The notes under the pieces were generated by a model. The model did not search any database. It was not told the origin of the DNA and saw only the letters and a list, made by a program, of their open reading frames with translations. A stretch of 64,000 nucleotides of DNA, from assembly GCA_023229785.1 (NCBI GenBank), contig JALNYV010000005.1, forward strand, positions 14,175-78,174, written 5' to 3'. Each line of letters opens with the position of its first letter. The first letter of the stretch is position 1. Below, one piece after another: positions 7,952 through 15,771 of this stretch. The translations under genes were made by a program, and so were the position numbers. The DNA is from Candidatus Dojkabacteria bacterium (lineage in GTDB: Bacteria; Patescibacteria; Dojkabacteria; SC72).

Positions 7952-8610
7952 GATACCTTATTCTTTTTGTAATATTCTGAAATCTTTTTCAAGAGATCCT
8001 CAATATAATCATCAACCTTCCCCTTAAACACTAAAGGCACTCCCCTCTCTACACTCATTATTATAACAATATCCTCGATGATGATATCATACATCTCACC
8101 AACCATCAGAGAGTATGCTGTGGTTTGAAGAAAATAGTTTTGAATCATTTGTTCAGTTTTAGAACCAGTTGAAGTTTTATAATCAATGGTAGCTATTCTT
8201 CTTTTATAATCAGATATTAAATCAACTCTTCCTGCTATTTTCATCGTATCACTATAAAGAGCAGCTTCTTGCAATAAGATATTATCAATTGGTCTAATAT
8301 AATTTCTAAGTGATTTAAATTCGTTTATGTGATCAATTTGCTGACCTCTTGTTGGGTTAGGATCATTATTTACAAATCGTTCAAGCATTAGATGAACAGC
8401 GGTTCCTCTATCAGAAGCTCTCTTCATTTCTTTATCAGCTTTGATAGGCCCAAGAGAATCTCTCCAACTAGTTAACCAAGGTTTTTCACCAGAACCCAAT
8501 ATGGTAGTGATTGATGGATATTTACCACCAGGAGTATTATAAAATCTGCCCTTAGGACCATCAACAGATTTTAACTGAATTGGTGTGATTGTATCTAGAT
8601 GAGTAAACAT
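7948..8610 (-). CDS. PD-(D/E)XK exonuclease, Cas4/MGME1-like
   Basis: 220-aa RecB-family nuclease of the type frequent in T4-like phages (similar to mitochondrial MGME1). Motifs in order: GTAVHLMLERFV (motif I His), MKIAGRVDLIS (the conserved GRxD), IATIDYKTSTG (DYKT, catalytic Asp and Lys) and QNYFLQTTAYSLMV (motif IV Gln/Tyr). It should trim single-stranded DNA ends, in replication-recombination or degradation. Its position between NP-repeat genes in one overlapping operon is unexpected. It overlaps its upstream neighbour by one base and its downstream neighbour by four. Confidence 0.85.
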   Translation of the reverse strand: MFTHLDTITPIQLKSVDGPKGRFYNTPGGKYPSITTILGSGEKPWLTSWRDSLGPIKADKEMKRASDRGTAVHLMLERFVNNDPNPTRGQQIDHINEFKSLRNYIRPIDNILLQEAALYSDTMKIAGRVDLISDYKRRIATIDYKTSTGSKTEQMIQNYFLQTTAYSLMVGEMYDIIIEDIVIIMSVERGVPLVFKGKVDDYIEDLLKKISEYYKKNKVS

Positions 8611-8939
8611 TATGATTCTCTCATAGCTTCACCATACCTAAGCCATTTTTTCATTAATAGTGTATTATCGGCAAAGTGTCTTCTAATAAGTCTTTCGTAT
8701 CTATCCTTTTCATTAATGAACCTTTGAGATTTTAAAGCCACTATTAAAGCTTTCTGAGTTGGATTCTGTAAAACGTCTATAACGAGTGGGTTCCCCAACA
8801 CAGCTGCTAATTGAACTCTCTCTGTTGGATTTTGCATATTATCAATTTTCCATGGATATCTACTAACTTTTGCAACTAGATTATCCTCAAACGAATTGCT
8901 AATATCTTCATCCAACCTTATTATCTTTGTTAATTTCAT
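8610..8939 (-). CDS. NP-repeat protein (short member)
   Basis: 109-aa family member with a divergent leader (MKLTKIIRLDEDISN), two repeats (NPTERVQLAAV, NPTQKALIVAL) and a well-kept terminal block (FADNTLLMKKWLRYGEAMR). Its start overlaps the upstream stop codon (TAATG), so translation is coupled. Shortest class of the family together with the genes at 23508 and 58770. No catalytic residues visible. Confidence 0.72.
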   Translation of the reverse strand: MKLTKIIRLDEDISNSFEDNLVAKVSRYPWKIDNMQNPTERVQLAAVLGNPLVIDVLQNPTQKALIVALKSQRFINEKDRYERLIRRHFADNTLLMKKWLRYGEAMRES

Positions 8940-9271
8940 TATCTTATTGGGGTTGTAGTTGCAGAGGCGCCTGGGGTTCCGGAACCTATTCCACCTGGAG
9001 TTGTTGTTCCAGTGACAGGTTGTTGACCTTGTGGAGCATTCATCTGTTGTTGAGGTTGCTGTTGTTTTCCAGCTCTAGCATCATCATCTTGTTTCTTCTT
9101 TAAGAGTGGTCCCAACCTACGCTGCAATTGTTGCTTTTGTGTTAGTAGAGGTTGAGTGCGTTGATTAATTTGTGTATCAACCTGAGCCAATGCTGTTTGA
9201 ATTTGCGTGATCTGCTGATCTGTAGCAATGTCCTCTTCTAATATGTTATAAAAGTCTTTAAATGACAACAT
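8939..9271 (-). CDS. Small Gln/Pro-rich protein with capsid-targeting-like leader
   Basis: 110-aa protein. The true start is probably ATG 9271 (MLSFKDFYNILEED): AAGGA lies 8 nt upstream and a perfect late promoter lies at 9298-9305, so a longer reading from 9313 would begin upstream of the transcript. The leader resembles T4 internal-protein propeptides (hydrophobic-charged, ending I-L-E, the gp21 cleavage pattern). A helical Gln-rich coiled-coil segment (residues 20-65) follows, then a low-complexity tail rich in Gln, Gly, Thr and Pro. First gene of the operon that runs down to 7092. Likely a virion or core protein; no known family recognised. Confidence 0.65.
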   Translation of the reverse strand: MLSFKDFYNILEEDIATDQQITQIQTALAQVDTQINQRTQPLLTQKQQLQRRLGPLLKKKQDDDARAGKQQQPQQQMNAPQGQQPVTGTTTPGGIGSGTPGASATTTPIR

Positions 9272-9570
9272 TTGTAGTATCCTTATCTTTTTCCAAGTAT
9301 TTATAACTTTCATCCCAATCGTGTTCCCACATAGTTATGAGGTTGTATCATAGGGCTCTGATAGTTGCTTCTCTTGCTGTTGTAGCTTGATATAGTTCAC
9401 CAGCAGTTTTATTAAGTTAGTTTTTGTCGTTTGGTAATTGCACATACAAGGCGCCTGTTTTTTGAATGCATGTGTTTGGTGGGGTCTGTTTAAATTTCCC
9501 ATGAATTGGGCATATGATAGTTATTTTAGTGTGCACTTATTTAGCTTTTTCTATAAATTTCTCTGTTTTA
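9262..9570 (-). pseudogene. Decayed homing endonuclease remnant
   Basis: No intact reading frame, but the minus strand still encodes recognisable pieces of the zinc-repeat endonucleases: KTEKFIEKAK then a stop, VHTKITIICPIHGKFKQTPPN, then after several stops LNKTAGELYQATTAREATIRAL, a stop, and YNLITMWEHDWDE. These match in order one zinc repeat and the C-terminal nuclease tail of intact copies (for example 40274-41257), with most of the middle deleted. The last codons (SYKY) contain the TATAAATA late promoter used by the next gene. Confidence 0.85.
9298..9305 (-). promoter_or_regulatory. T4-type late promoter
   Basis: Perfect TATAAATA on the minus strand, 27 nt before the chosen ATG (9271) of the leader-bearing protein. 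It lies inside the fossil endonuclease sequence. Confidence 0.7.
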
Positions 9571-9578
9571 ACACTCAC

Positions 9579-9616
9579 AAAAAAAATCCCTATTAAAAAT
9601 AACATCAATAGGGATT
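9579..9616 (-). terminator. Rho-independent terminator after the 379-aa gene
   Basis: Ten-bp stem AATCCCTATT / AATAGGGATT (9585-9594 with 9607-9616), followed on the minus strand by a run of eight T. It lies 30 nt past the stop of 9646-10785. The stretch 9272-9645 holds only this terminator, the fossil endonuclease and a promoter. Confidence 0.85.
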
Positions 9617-9645
9617 ATATCATACTATAATAAGCAAGTCAACAG

Positions 9646-10785
9646 TTATTTTACTCTAGAAGCAATATATTTTGCAATATCGGAAGAACTAACCTTACCT
9701 TGCATAACTTGTGGTTTATTAGTTTGTTGTGGTCTTATCTGTTGTGGTCTTCTGAAAGAAGTTTCTTCATTTTCCTCCTCACCTGGATTGAAATCATATG
9801 AAGGCTCCTGAGCAGGCCTTTCTTGATTTTTATTGTTTCTCATATCATGTTTCCATTTTGACAATTGTGCCAGTCTTTTGGCTTCCTTATCTTTTTCTTT
9901 TTGCGCTTTATTGTACTGATCCATTTCTAAATATTGTTCCTCTTGTGAGACTTTGTTCATCCCGTGGTCACGTGCAGCCTGCGCCTGACGCAGGTTTGCC
10001 TCAGCTTCTTTAGCTTGGTATTCTGATTTCCTTGCCTCAGCATCTTTTGTCATCATATCAATCACTTGGGTTAATAGAGTGGTAACTTGAGTTACATCTC
10101 CACCACCAACAGGTGCAGGAGGCATTCCACCTTCAGCTCCTGGTATTCCTTCACCTCCAGGAGGTAAGTCACCTAACCCACCTTCTTCCTTTTGCTCTCC
10201 TCCCTGCAATTCCTGACCCTCTTCTTCTTCAGAAGTTATCTCAGGCCACTCTACATCCACTATAGTGTAACGATCTTTGAGGTTAAATAATATTTCTGCT
10301 ATTTCAGGAGCAGGATCTGACTCATCCCTGTCTCCCAACACGTGTTGAATATCCTGCTCAAACCCTTGTGCTTGATCGCTAGGAATAGTTACCCTAACAA
10401 TATTTTTATTAGAATCCACTAACCCAAAAGTTGCCGTGTCCCTATAATCCACACTCTCTTTATCTTCTAAAGATTTTAGTTTAGATATTGCGTCTGTGGT
10501 ATTAAATGATCCAGGCCCGTTGGCTTGACCCACATCCTCTGTTATGCTATAAAAAGCTTCACGAATTCCTAAGGTACCTTTCTTTTTCTTCTTGTGGTTT
10601 GAGTATTTAATAATTCTAGGTTTGGACGGTATAGCACGTTTCATCATGCTAGCAAACATAGGCATAGCAAAACCAGCTACACTGCCAGCTCCCACAGCTC
10701 CCATAGCACATCCACCATCACCGTCTTCTTTGATGATTTTTGATATATCTTGTTTAGAATTTAATTGTTGAATTAGAGGTGTCAT
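9646..10785 (-). CDS. Probable internal head or virion protein, low-complexity
   Basis: 379 aa, no recognised family. Starts MTPLIQQLNSKQDISKIIKED, a leader ending I-K-E, the (L/I)xE pattern cut by T4-type gp21 proteases. A Gly/Ala-rich hydrophobic stretch follows (AMGAVGAGSVAGFAMPMFA), then a Lys cluster (HKKKKK), a folded-looking segment (residues 90-180), an acidic and Gly/Pro-rich linker (EEEEG... PPGGEGIPG), a charged coiled coil (about 245-310) and a Gln/Arg-rich tail. A perfect late promoter lies at 10824-10831 and a strong terminator after it, so it is a single late transcript. Virion location is inferred from promoter, leader and composition. Confidence 0.6.
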   Translation of the reverse strand: MTPLIQQLNSKQDISKIIKEDGDGGCAMGAVGAGSVAGFAMPMFASMMKRAIPSKPRIIKYSNHKKKKKGTLGIREAFYSITEDVGQANGPGSFNTTDAISKLKSLEDKESVDYRDTATFGLVDSNKNIVRVTIPSDQAQGFEQDIQHVLGDRDESDPAPEIAEILFNLKDRYTIVDVEWPEITSEEEEGQELQGGEQKEEGGLGDLPPGGEGIPGAEGGMPPAPVGGGDVTQVTTLLTQVIDMMTKDAEARKSEYQAKEAEANLRQAQAARDHGMNKVSQEEQYLEMDQYNKAQKEKDKEAKRLAQLSKWKHDMRNNKNQERPAQEPSYDFNPGEEENEETSFRRPQQIRPQQTNKPQVMQGKVSSSDIAKYIASRVK

Positions 10786-10823
10786 ATGTCTTTATCCCAT
10801 AATAAGCATTTATAATATCAAAG

Positions 10824-10831
10824 TATTTATA
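10824..10831 (-). promoter_or_regulatory. T4-type late promoter
   Basis: Perfect TATAAATA on the minus strand, 39 nt upstream of the ATG at 10785. Confidence 0.72.
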
Positions 10832-10858
10832 AGATAAAGTCCTCTACAGTGGATTTAA

Positions 10859-11608
10859 TTAACGAGGAAATATTTTCATAGATTTTCCAGAACCTTCAGT
10901 TCTATAGAGTTCTTTAGATCTACACACAAATTGTCCTATACATGATATAGCTGAAGTTTTGGTGTTATAGTGGTGGGAAATCGAATCAATCATTACACCT
11001 AATTCAGCCTCTCCGTGTTGTTGCAGATATTGATCAACCGCGAGTATGCTACGCTTAAACGGTGTACTATATTTTGCCCCTCCAGATCCTGCGGTGTAGT
11101 TATTCATATCTGAACTCAGTTTGTTGATAATTATCTTAGCTTTGTTGTGTGCAGACCTATTTAATTTAGGATTTAAATCCAATGAATATCTACAACAGTG
11201 GCCGGTTAGCTTACCATCACCTCGTCTGGATACCTGCAAAATAGCATTATTGATAGCATTAATATCAATAATTTCCCACCCAATTCCTTTGTATTTAATC
11301 CAATCGGTTATGAATCTTCCCTTATTAGAATAAGGATTAGATGTGGAGTGAGGTGTGCAAATACTAACATAGTGTGCCTTACCAACCCACCTTAAGGCTT
11401 GACCCAACACATCTAAGTTGGGTGTTAATTTGCATTCAAAAACCCACAAGATCCCATTCTTTGTTGCCATTACATCTGCTCTATCACCAAAACTGGCAAC
11501 TTGCACTTCAGAGTAACACTTCCAACCATCCTGTGTTAATACAGCAATCAGTGCAGCCGCTAAGTCTGTCTCAGATATTTTTTTACCAAGCTCTTTCACG
11601 TTAAACAA
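10859..11608 (-). CDS. PD-(D/E)XK nuclease-like protein
   Basis: 249 aa. The N-terminal 100 residues look like a restriction-endonuclease fold: an N-terminal helix (ISETDLAAALIAVLTQDGW), then FGDRADVMA (catalytic-type Asp) and ILWVFECKLTPN (E-x-K) followed by a helix (VLGQALRWVG). This is the arrangement of Holliday-junction resolvase-like and 'DUF'-type nucleases that recognise an open DNA end or structure. The C-terminal half (SLDLNPKLN..., then HYNTKTSAISCIGQFVCRS) may be a winged-helix DNA-binding part. It lies between virion-type genes and the gp41 helicase gene, so a recombination or repair role is plausible but unproved. Confidence 0.6.
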   Translation of the reverse strand: MFNVKELGKKISETDLAAALIAVLTQDGWKCYSEVQVASFGDRADVMATKNGILWVFECKLTPNLDVLGQALRWVGKAHYVSICTPHSTSNPYSNKGRFITDWIKYKGIGWEIIDINAINNAILQVSRRGDGKLTGHCCRYSLDLNPKLNRSAHNKAKIIINKLSSDMNNYTAGSGGAKYSTPFKRSILAVDQYLQQHGEAELGVMIDSISHHYNTKTSAISCIGQFVCRSKELYRTEGSGKSMKIFPR

Positions 11609-11625
11609 TATGCAGTGAATTAAAT

Positions 11626-11880
11626 TTAGAAATCATTACCAGGAGCTTTAGGTTCATTCAACTTTTCTTGTTGTTCCAGTTGCAGTTGTTGCAATATTGA
11701 ATTTTGTAGATCTTTAAGTGCAGCTCTTGTCTTAACCAACTGTGAGGCTTGATTAGCTTCATCTGATCTCCAATCATCCAGATATGCTACCATTTGTTGT
11801 ATTTCGGTGCTTTGTTCATTAACATTTAATATAAGATCATCTATGGTAATAGTGGTAGTGGGTAATATTGACATTGTCAT
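11626..11880 (-). CDS. Small helical protein of unknown function
   Basis: 84 aa, starts MTMSILPTTTITIDDLILNV and is otherwise predicted helical with a coiled-coil look (QSTEIQQMVAYLDDWRSDEANQASQLVKT and following). Ends KAPGNDF. No family recognised. A good ribosome-binding site (TAGGAGAA) precedes the ATG, and a late-like AT box (TAATAAATAAT) lies about 25-35 nt upstream. Sits directly after the helicase gene. Confidence 0.6.
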   Translation of the reverse strand: MTMSILPTTTITIDDLILNVNEQSTEIQQMVAYLDDWRSDEANQASQLVKTRAALKDLQNSILQQLQLEQQEKLNEPKAPGNDF

Positions 11881-11936
11881 GCAATTCTCCTAAGTTGTTT
11901 TGTGTGATTATTTATTATTACAATTGTTAGGTTAAT

Positions 11937-13265
11937 TTATAACCCAACATCCATGAGATCTTTAAGTGTTTTCTTCTTACCGTGCTGAAGTTTTTTTGCA
12001 GCTATACTATCAATAATAACACCATCATCATCAAAGTTTACTTTCGTTAAAGCATTCTTGATCCGTAGAAACGTATTGTCCCATATAAAACCTACTTGTT
12101 TTCCTTCAGCATCACTACTACGAGATTTCAAACATTGCCACATCATAGTACCTTCCGCTTTCATTTTTTGATTAAAAATGATTGAAAAATACCAGTCGAC
12201 AGCGTTGATCTTCGTTAACCCACCCGCTATATGTCCCTGATTCAACTCAGTTGCATTTATAGCCTCGCGGTTTTGCTGACTTGCACTAAAACCCATCATG
12301 TTGTATTCTATTAATACATCCACTAGTTGTTCTGCTGATAATTTATCCTTTTGTGATATGTTGTCAGCAGAGACTCTTTCATTAGGATTCATCTTATCCA
12401 AATAATCAACAATCAGCACATCTGGAGTTATTCCTAATTTTAGTTGGTATTCTTTAATATAAGCTCTAATCTGATTTGATGTTGCCCCAGAGTTCATCCT
12501 CTTAATATTCAAATGACCACCACAAGCACTCCCAACCATTTCAACAGTATCTGCAATTTCATATATATGATCAGTCCACCCTATAGTAGAGATGCCAGTG
12601 ATCATAGTGTTGAACCGTTCTTCAATCATCTTCTCTGACAATTCTAAAGAAATATAAAGAACAGCATATCCCTGCATAAACATGTTAACGCCCAGATTAG
12701 CTAATACAATTGATTTACCTCCTCCTGAATTTGCTGATACTAATAACAATTCTGTTTTCGCCGCCCCTCCACCCAACATTTCATCAACATCTCTTAGTCC
12801 TGTAGAAATTCGTTGTGGTTCTTTTGCGTATGTTTCCAATCTAGATAATGGATTATCAAAATAATTTACACCTAAATCTTTATTTAAAGATATAGACACT
12901 GCATCTCTTATAAGCTTTTCAATCTCTGAGGCATTATCTGTTCCAATCAGCGCTGCCGATTTGATAACTGCGGCCTCCATTGCTTTATCTCTACAAAATT
13001 TTTCGATTTCATCAGCACAAAAATTAATTTGATCCTTAGTAATATTTCTTTTTTTTAGTTGAACATCAGTCTTAGCTTCTATTAGATCCACTTCAGGTAA
13101 TGCACCATACTTATTGTAGTATTCATGAAGAAAAGCAACACAATTTCTGTAAGTTGGGTTAAAATAATCAGCCACCACTATGGATTTGCATAACGTAAAT
13201 GTATCAGTATCTGATATCAAATATTCTATTAATAATTTTTGTTGTTGAGGGGTATTATCCATCAA
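11937..13265 (-). CDS. 41: Replicative DNA helicase, DnaB/gp41-like
   Basis: 442-aa hexameric 5'-3' helicase, the T4 gp41 equivalent (475 aa). N-terminal helical domain (residues 1-130) followed by the RecA-like core: STGLRDVDEMLGGG, Walker A SANSGGGKS, LYISLELSEKMIEERF (DnaB H1a-like), Walker B DVLIVDYLDKM, the sensor-like GFSASQQNREA and the arginine-containing KSRSSD. It unwinds DNA ahead of the leading-strand polymerase gp43 and recruits primase. No primase gene was found in this window. The gene stands alone between small virion-type genes. Confidence 0.93.
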   Translation of the reverse strand: MMDNTPQQQKLLIEYLISDTDTFTLCKSIVVADYFNPTYRNCVAFLHEYYNKYGALPEVDLIEAKTDVQLKKRNITKDQINFCADEIEKFCRDKAMEAAVIKSAALIGTDNASEIEKLIRDAVSISLNKDLGVNYFDNPLSRLETYAKEPQRISTGLRDVDEMLGGGAAKTELLLVSANSGGGKSIVLANLGVNMFMQGYAVLYISLELSEKMIEERFNTMITGISTIGWTDHIYEIADTVEMVGSACGGHLNIKRMNSGATSNQIRAYIKEYQLKLGITPDVLIVDYLDKMNPNERVSADNISQKDKLSAEQLVDVLIEYNMMGFSASQQNREAINATELNQGHIAGGLTKINAVDWYFSIIFNQKMKAEGTMMWQCLKSRSSDAEGKQVGFIWDNTFLRIKNALTKVNFDDDGVIIDSIAAKKLQHGKKKTLKDLMDVGL

Positions 13266-13327
13266 AAAACTCCATGTTGTGATAGTGACGCGTGAATTAT
13301 ATAATATTATATAACACTATCGTTAAG

Positions 13328-14329
13328 TTAGACAACAACAATGTATGGATATGTTTGTCTATTGCCGGCTGGCAATACATAAAACCTTCCGTATTTGTAT
13401 ATTACGTTTGCTGAAGCAGCTGTCTCACCGCTAAAATCAACATACTGATCATATATCCTATCAGTGGGATCAAATGGAGCCTCAGCTTCTAGTATTATAA
13501 CCTCACCTGGGTTTGGAATTGAATTATTAATTAACTTTATATTAACAACAGCGCCTTGTGGAGGTATTTCTCCTGATAAAAAATGGGTAAATGCATTTAT
13601 GTGATTTGTTAAATCTATACTTCTAGTAAAGTATCTTTTACCATTAACAAAAACCCGTTGAATCCCAGCCCAAGGGGAGGAAATCGAAGGAATATTATCT
13701 AAATTGTTATATATGATATCTATAGGTGATTGCCCAGTGATATTATAACTAATAGTTAGGTTTATACTTGAATCAGACAATAGTGTTCCTAATGTTATTA
13801 ATCCGGAATTTGTTGATATTTGAGTATTTGCAATATCAGTTGGTGTTATAACAGCATTGGGAGAATTTATGGTATTTTGTGAAGATAGTGCTATTAACTG
13901 TGCAATGCCAGTTTGAGCTCTATCAAATATTAGTTGCGTATTGTTGGAGTCAATTAATATAGTATCCTGAGGCTCTCCAGCGACCAACTGGACTCCCACT
14001 TGTGTTGGAGCATTTACATATGTGTGTATAATAGGGTTACCATCTAAGTTGTGATTTATATTCCACGTTTGAGATGCTACTTCTTGGTTGTGAGTGTATA
14101 ATGATTTTCGTTGAACCCAATCCAAAACTCCCCCTACAGAGGGAGTTAGAGTTGGAGTATTATTTATATCACGAAGTTGATGAACCTTATTCATTTTACC
14201 CCTACATCCAGCTGTAAGTATACAATTCACCAATACATCCATACCCTTTCTGTTTGTAGGAACACGGAGTTTTCTATTGCATACAGTACACACATATACA
14301 GCCTCACCTCTAGCAACTACTTTTTGCAT
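13328..14329 (-). CDS. Zinc-ribbon virion-type protein
   Basis: 333 aa. The N-terminus has a treble-clef-like zinc site (CTVCNRKLRVP then CILTAGCRG, residues 15-43). Around residue 85 is 'TWNINHNLDGNPIIHTYVN', a motif typical of phage tail-fibre or baseplate beta domains (WxVNHNLgxxP). The rest is beta-rich, Asn/Thr-rich, without catalytic motifs, and ends with RFYVLPAGNRQTYPYIVVV. I infer a small baseplate or appendage protein with a metal-stabilised N-terminus. One-base overlap with the upstream 94-aa gene indicates coupled translation. Confidence 0.6.
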   Translation of the reverse strand: MQKVVARGEAVYVCTVCNRKLRVPTNRKGMDVLVNCILTAGCRGKMNKVHQLRDINNTPTLTPSVGGVLDWVQRKSLYTHNQEVASQTWNINHNLDGNPIIHTYVNAPTQVGVQLVAGEPQDTILIDSNNTQLIFDRAQTGIAQLIALSSQNTINSPNAVITPTDIANTQISTNSGLITLGTLLSDSSINLTISYNITGQSPIDIIYNNLDNIPSISSPWAGIQRVFVNGKRYFTRSIDLTNHINAFTHFLSGEIPPQGAVVNIKLINNSIPNPGEVIILEAEAPFDPTDRIYDQYVDFSGETAASANVIYKYGRFYVLPAGNRQTYPYIVVV

Positions 14330-14613
14330 TATAAGTGGCCCACTATCTGAATTTTTGAGGTGTATTGCAAATAAGCTTTTTCAATTTCTGCTGGAATTGT
14401 GAGACTTTCAGATGTAATACCATTAAAGAAAAATCTATGCTCTCCTTCTGGATTAGAAGCACTAACTGGAGCAAACGCTAACCCATATGTATCAGGCCCT
14501 GTTTGTTTGGTGTGTATTCCTAGTGGTTGATCTATATCATAAAAATTATCAGTTTCTTTTGTTAATTTGCCTATTACTTCAAGGCCATTGTTTAGTGTAA
14601 ATAATTTTAGCAT
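14329..14613 (-). CDS. Sm-like (LSM-fold) small phage protein
   Basis: 94 aa. MLKLFTLNNGLEVIGKLTKETDNFYDIDQPLGIH has the strand-turn-strand pattern of Sm/LSM-like small phage proteins ('sGexviGkv ... d.y.l..Pl.i'), which are common beside T4-like structural and replication genes. The C-terminal helix (TIPAEIEKAYLQYTS) fits too. RNA binding is possible but not shown. Stop overlaps the zinc-ribbon gene's start. Confidence 0.6.
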   Translation of the reverse strand: MLKLFTLNNGLEVIGKLTKETDNFYDIDQPLGIHTKQTGPDTYGLAFAPVSASNPEGEHRFFFNGITSESLTIPAEIEKAYLQYTSKIQIVGHL

Positions 14614-14622
14614 TGCTTTTCC

Positions 14623-15204
14623 TTAAATTGTGTTATGTTTAATAAGTTGATTATAATCCAAACAAGCACTCGTTCTAACAGCATAATAATATGGTATTCC
14701 ATAAAATATTAGTTCAGTGTTTGCTATAATGCCTTCATATAAATGTTGTGTAGAGTATGTATATTTTAGCAGCTCGATCATAATATCAGAAGCTTTATCA
14801 GCATCATCAAACGTCTTGAATAAAGTATCAATTACTTGTTTATAATCGCTGTTTGAGTTCATCACCTCGTGACTATATAAAAACTTATAGTTGTTTATGG
14901 GGAATATGTAGAATAATTCTGTATATTCAGTAGTTGTGGGATATGATGGGTATGCAAATATAGCCCGTTGTCTTAATCTGGAAGCCTTTGACCCAAAGGC
15001 TTTGTTGAAACAAGGGGTTACTTCATCTATCCTTTTTTTAAACCTAGCTTTTACTTTGTGCACATCTGAATAACTTTTAGGCAATGCCTTATACACAGGT
15101 ACACCCCTCGATTCCAATATAAAATGAGAACATCTTGAACATATTGTATTGATATCTAAGGTAGATATTAAATTGTAATTGGTTGGGTGGTCTTCCATTA
15201 GCAC
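14623..15204 (-). CDS. Hypothetical protein, Cys-containing
   Basis: 193 aa, unrecognised. Contains CSRCSHFILESRGVPVYK near the N-terminus and a mostly helical body with many Tyr and Phe (TELFYIFPINNYKFLYSHEV; IANTELIFYGIPYYYAV). It closes with ACLDYNQLIKHN. The phrase 'AVRTSACLDYNQL' recalls 'AVRTSAGPNRLY' in the next gene upstream (15261-15518), hinting that the two act on the same partner or share an ancestral piece. No transmembrane segment clear enough to call. Confidence 0.55.
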   Translation of the reverse strand: MLMEDHPTNYNLISTLDINTICSRCSHFILESRGVPVYKALPKSYSDVHKVKARFKKRIDEVTPCFNKAFGSKASRLRQRAIFAYPSYPTTTEYTELFYIFPINNYKFLYSHEVMNSNSDYKQVIDTLFKTFDDADKASDIMIELLKYTYSTQHLYEGIIANTELIFYGIPYYYAVRTSACLDYNQLIKHNTI

Positions 15205-15260
15205 TTGATTATTACCTCTTCATAATAGATTATTTATGCTAATGGAAGAAGGATTGTTCA

Positions 15261-15518
15261 CTATTTACTTAGCTCTTGCATCACTCGATCAATATAATCA
15301 TTGCATCTTGCAATATGTTTCTGCAAAACGGATGGCTGTCCTTGTGCCACGTCATTTATCAAGTAAGCAAATTCAGTCTGGTGTTTATATAGTCTATTGG
15401 GACCAGCACTCGTCCTGACAGCTTTGTCTAGTGGTTGTGTTACAAAATTGAAGGTGTTTGTCAAATACCTAATAATTTGGTCAACACTTTTGGTTTGTGT
15501 TGTTTTTTTCTCAGCCAT
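15261..15518 (-). CDS. Small hypothetical protein
   Basis: 85 aa, helical, starts MAEKKTTQTKSVDQIIRYL and ends YIDRVMQELSK. A Shine-Dalgarno (AAGGAGAA) directly precedes the ATG. No known family. First gene of the leftward cluster; it faces away from nrdJ across a 253-nt gap with a large inverted repeat. Confidence 0.55.
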   Translation of the reverse strand: MAEKKTTQTKSVDQIIRYLTNTFNFVTQPLDKAVRTSAGPNRLYKHQTEFAYLINDVAQGQPSVLQKHIARCNDYIDRVMQELSK

Positions 15519-15600
15519 AAAATATTCTCCTTAATATAGCTTGTTAAACAGAAAAATGAATGTCAAAATATCAATGACACGAAACAGCATACACTAAAAA

Positions 15601-15640
15601 AATAAAAAGACAACACCTAGACCACTGTTGTCTTTTTATT
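15601..15640. terminator. Perfect 15-bp inverted repeat between divergent clusters
   Basis: AATAAAAAGACAACA / TGTTGTCTTTTTATT with a 10-nt loop, and T-rich flanks on both strands. It could end transcription in either direction. It lies between the divergent 85-aa gene and nrdJ, so it may act as an insulator or as an attenuator in the nrdJ leader. I see no cobalamin-riboswitch B12 box in the 15519-15771 gap. Confidence 0.65.
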
Positions 15641-15771
15641 TTAAAAAAGTATAATTTGTTTTTGAAACAATACATAGATTTAGAAAAGTTTCCAATTTTC
15701 TAATAGGGTGGTGAGTAAATATAGCTACCGTAAACAAAAAACATCAACAATAATAAACAAGGATATAATAA

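Noticed and set aside
9272..9313. Longer start (9313) for the Gln-rich leader protein
   Set aside because: It would begin upstream of the predicted late transcript start and within fossil endonuclease sequence. ATG 9271 has a ribosome-binding site and the leader pattern.
15519..15771. Cobalamin riboswitch controlling nrdJ
   Set aside because: No B12-box-like conserved sequence or multi-stem architecture could be recognised. Only one simple hairpin is present.
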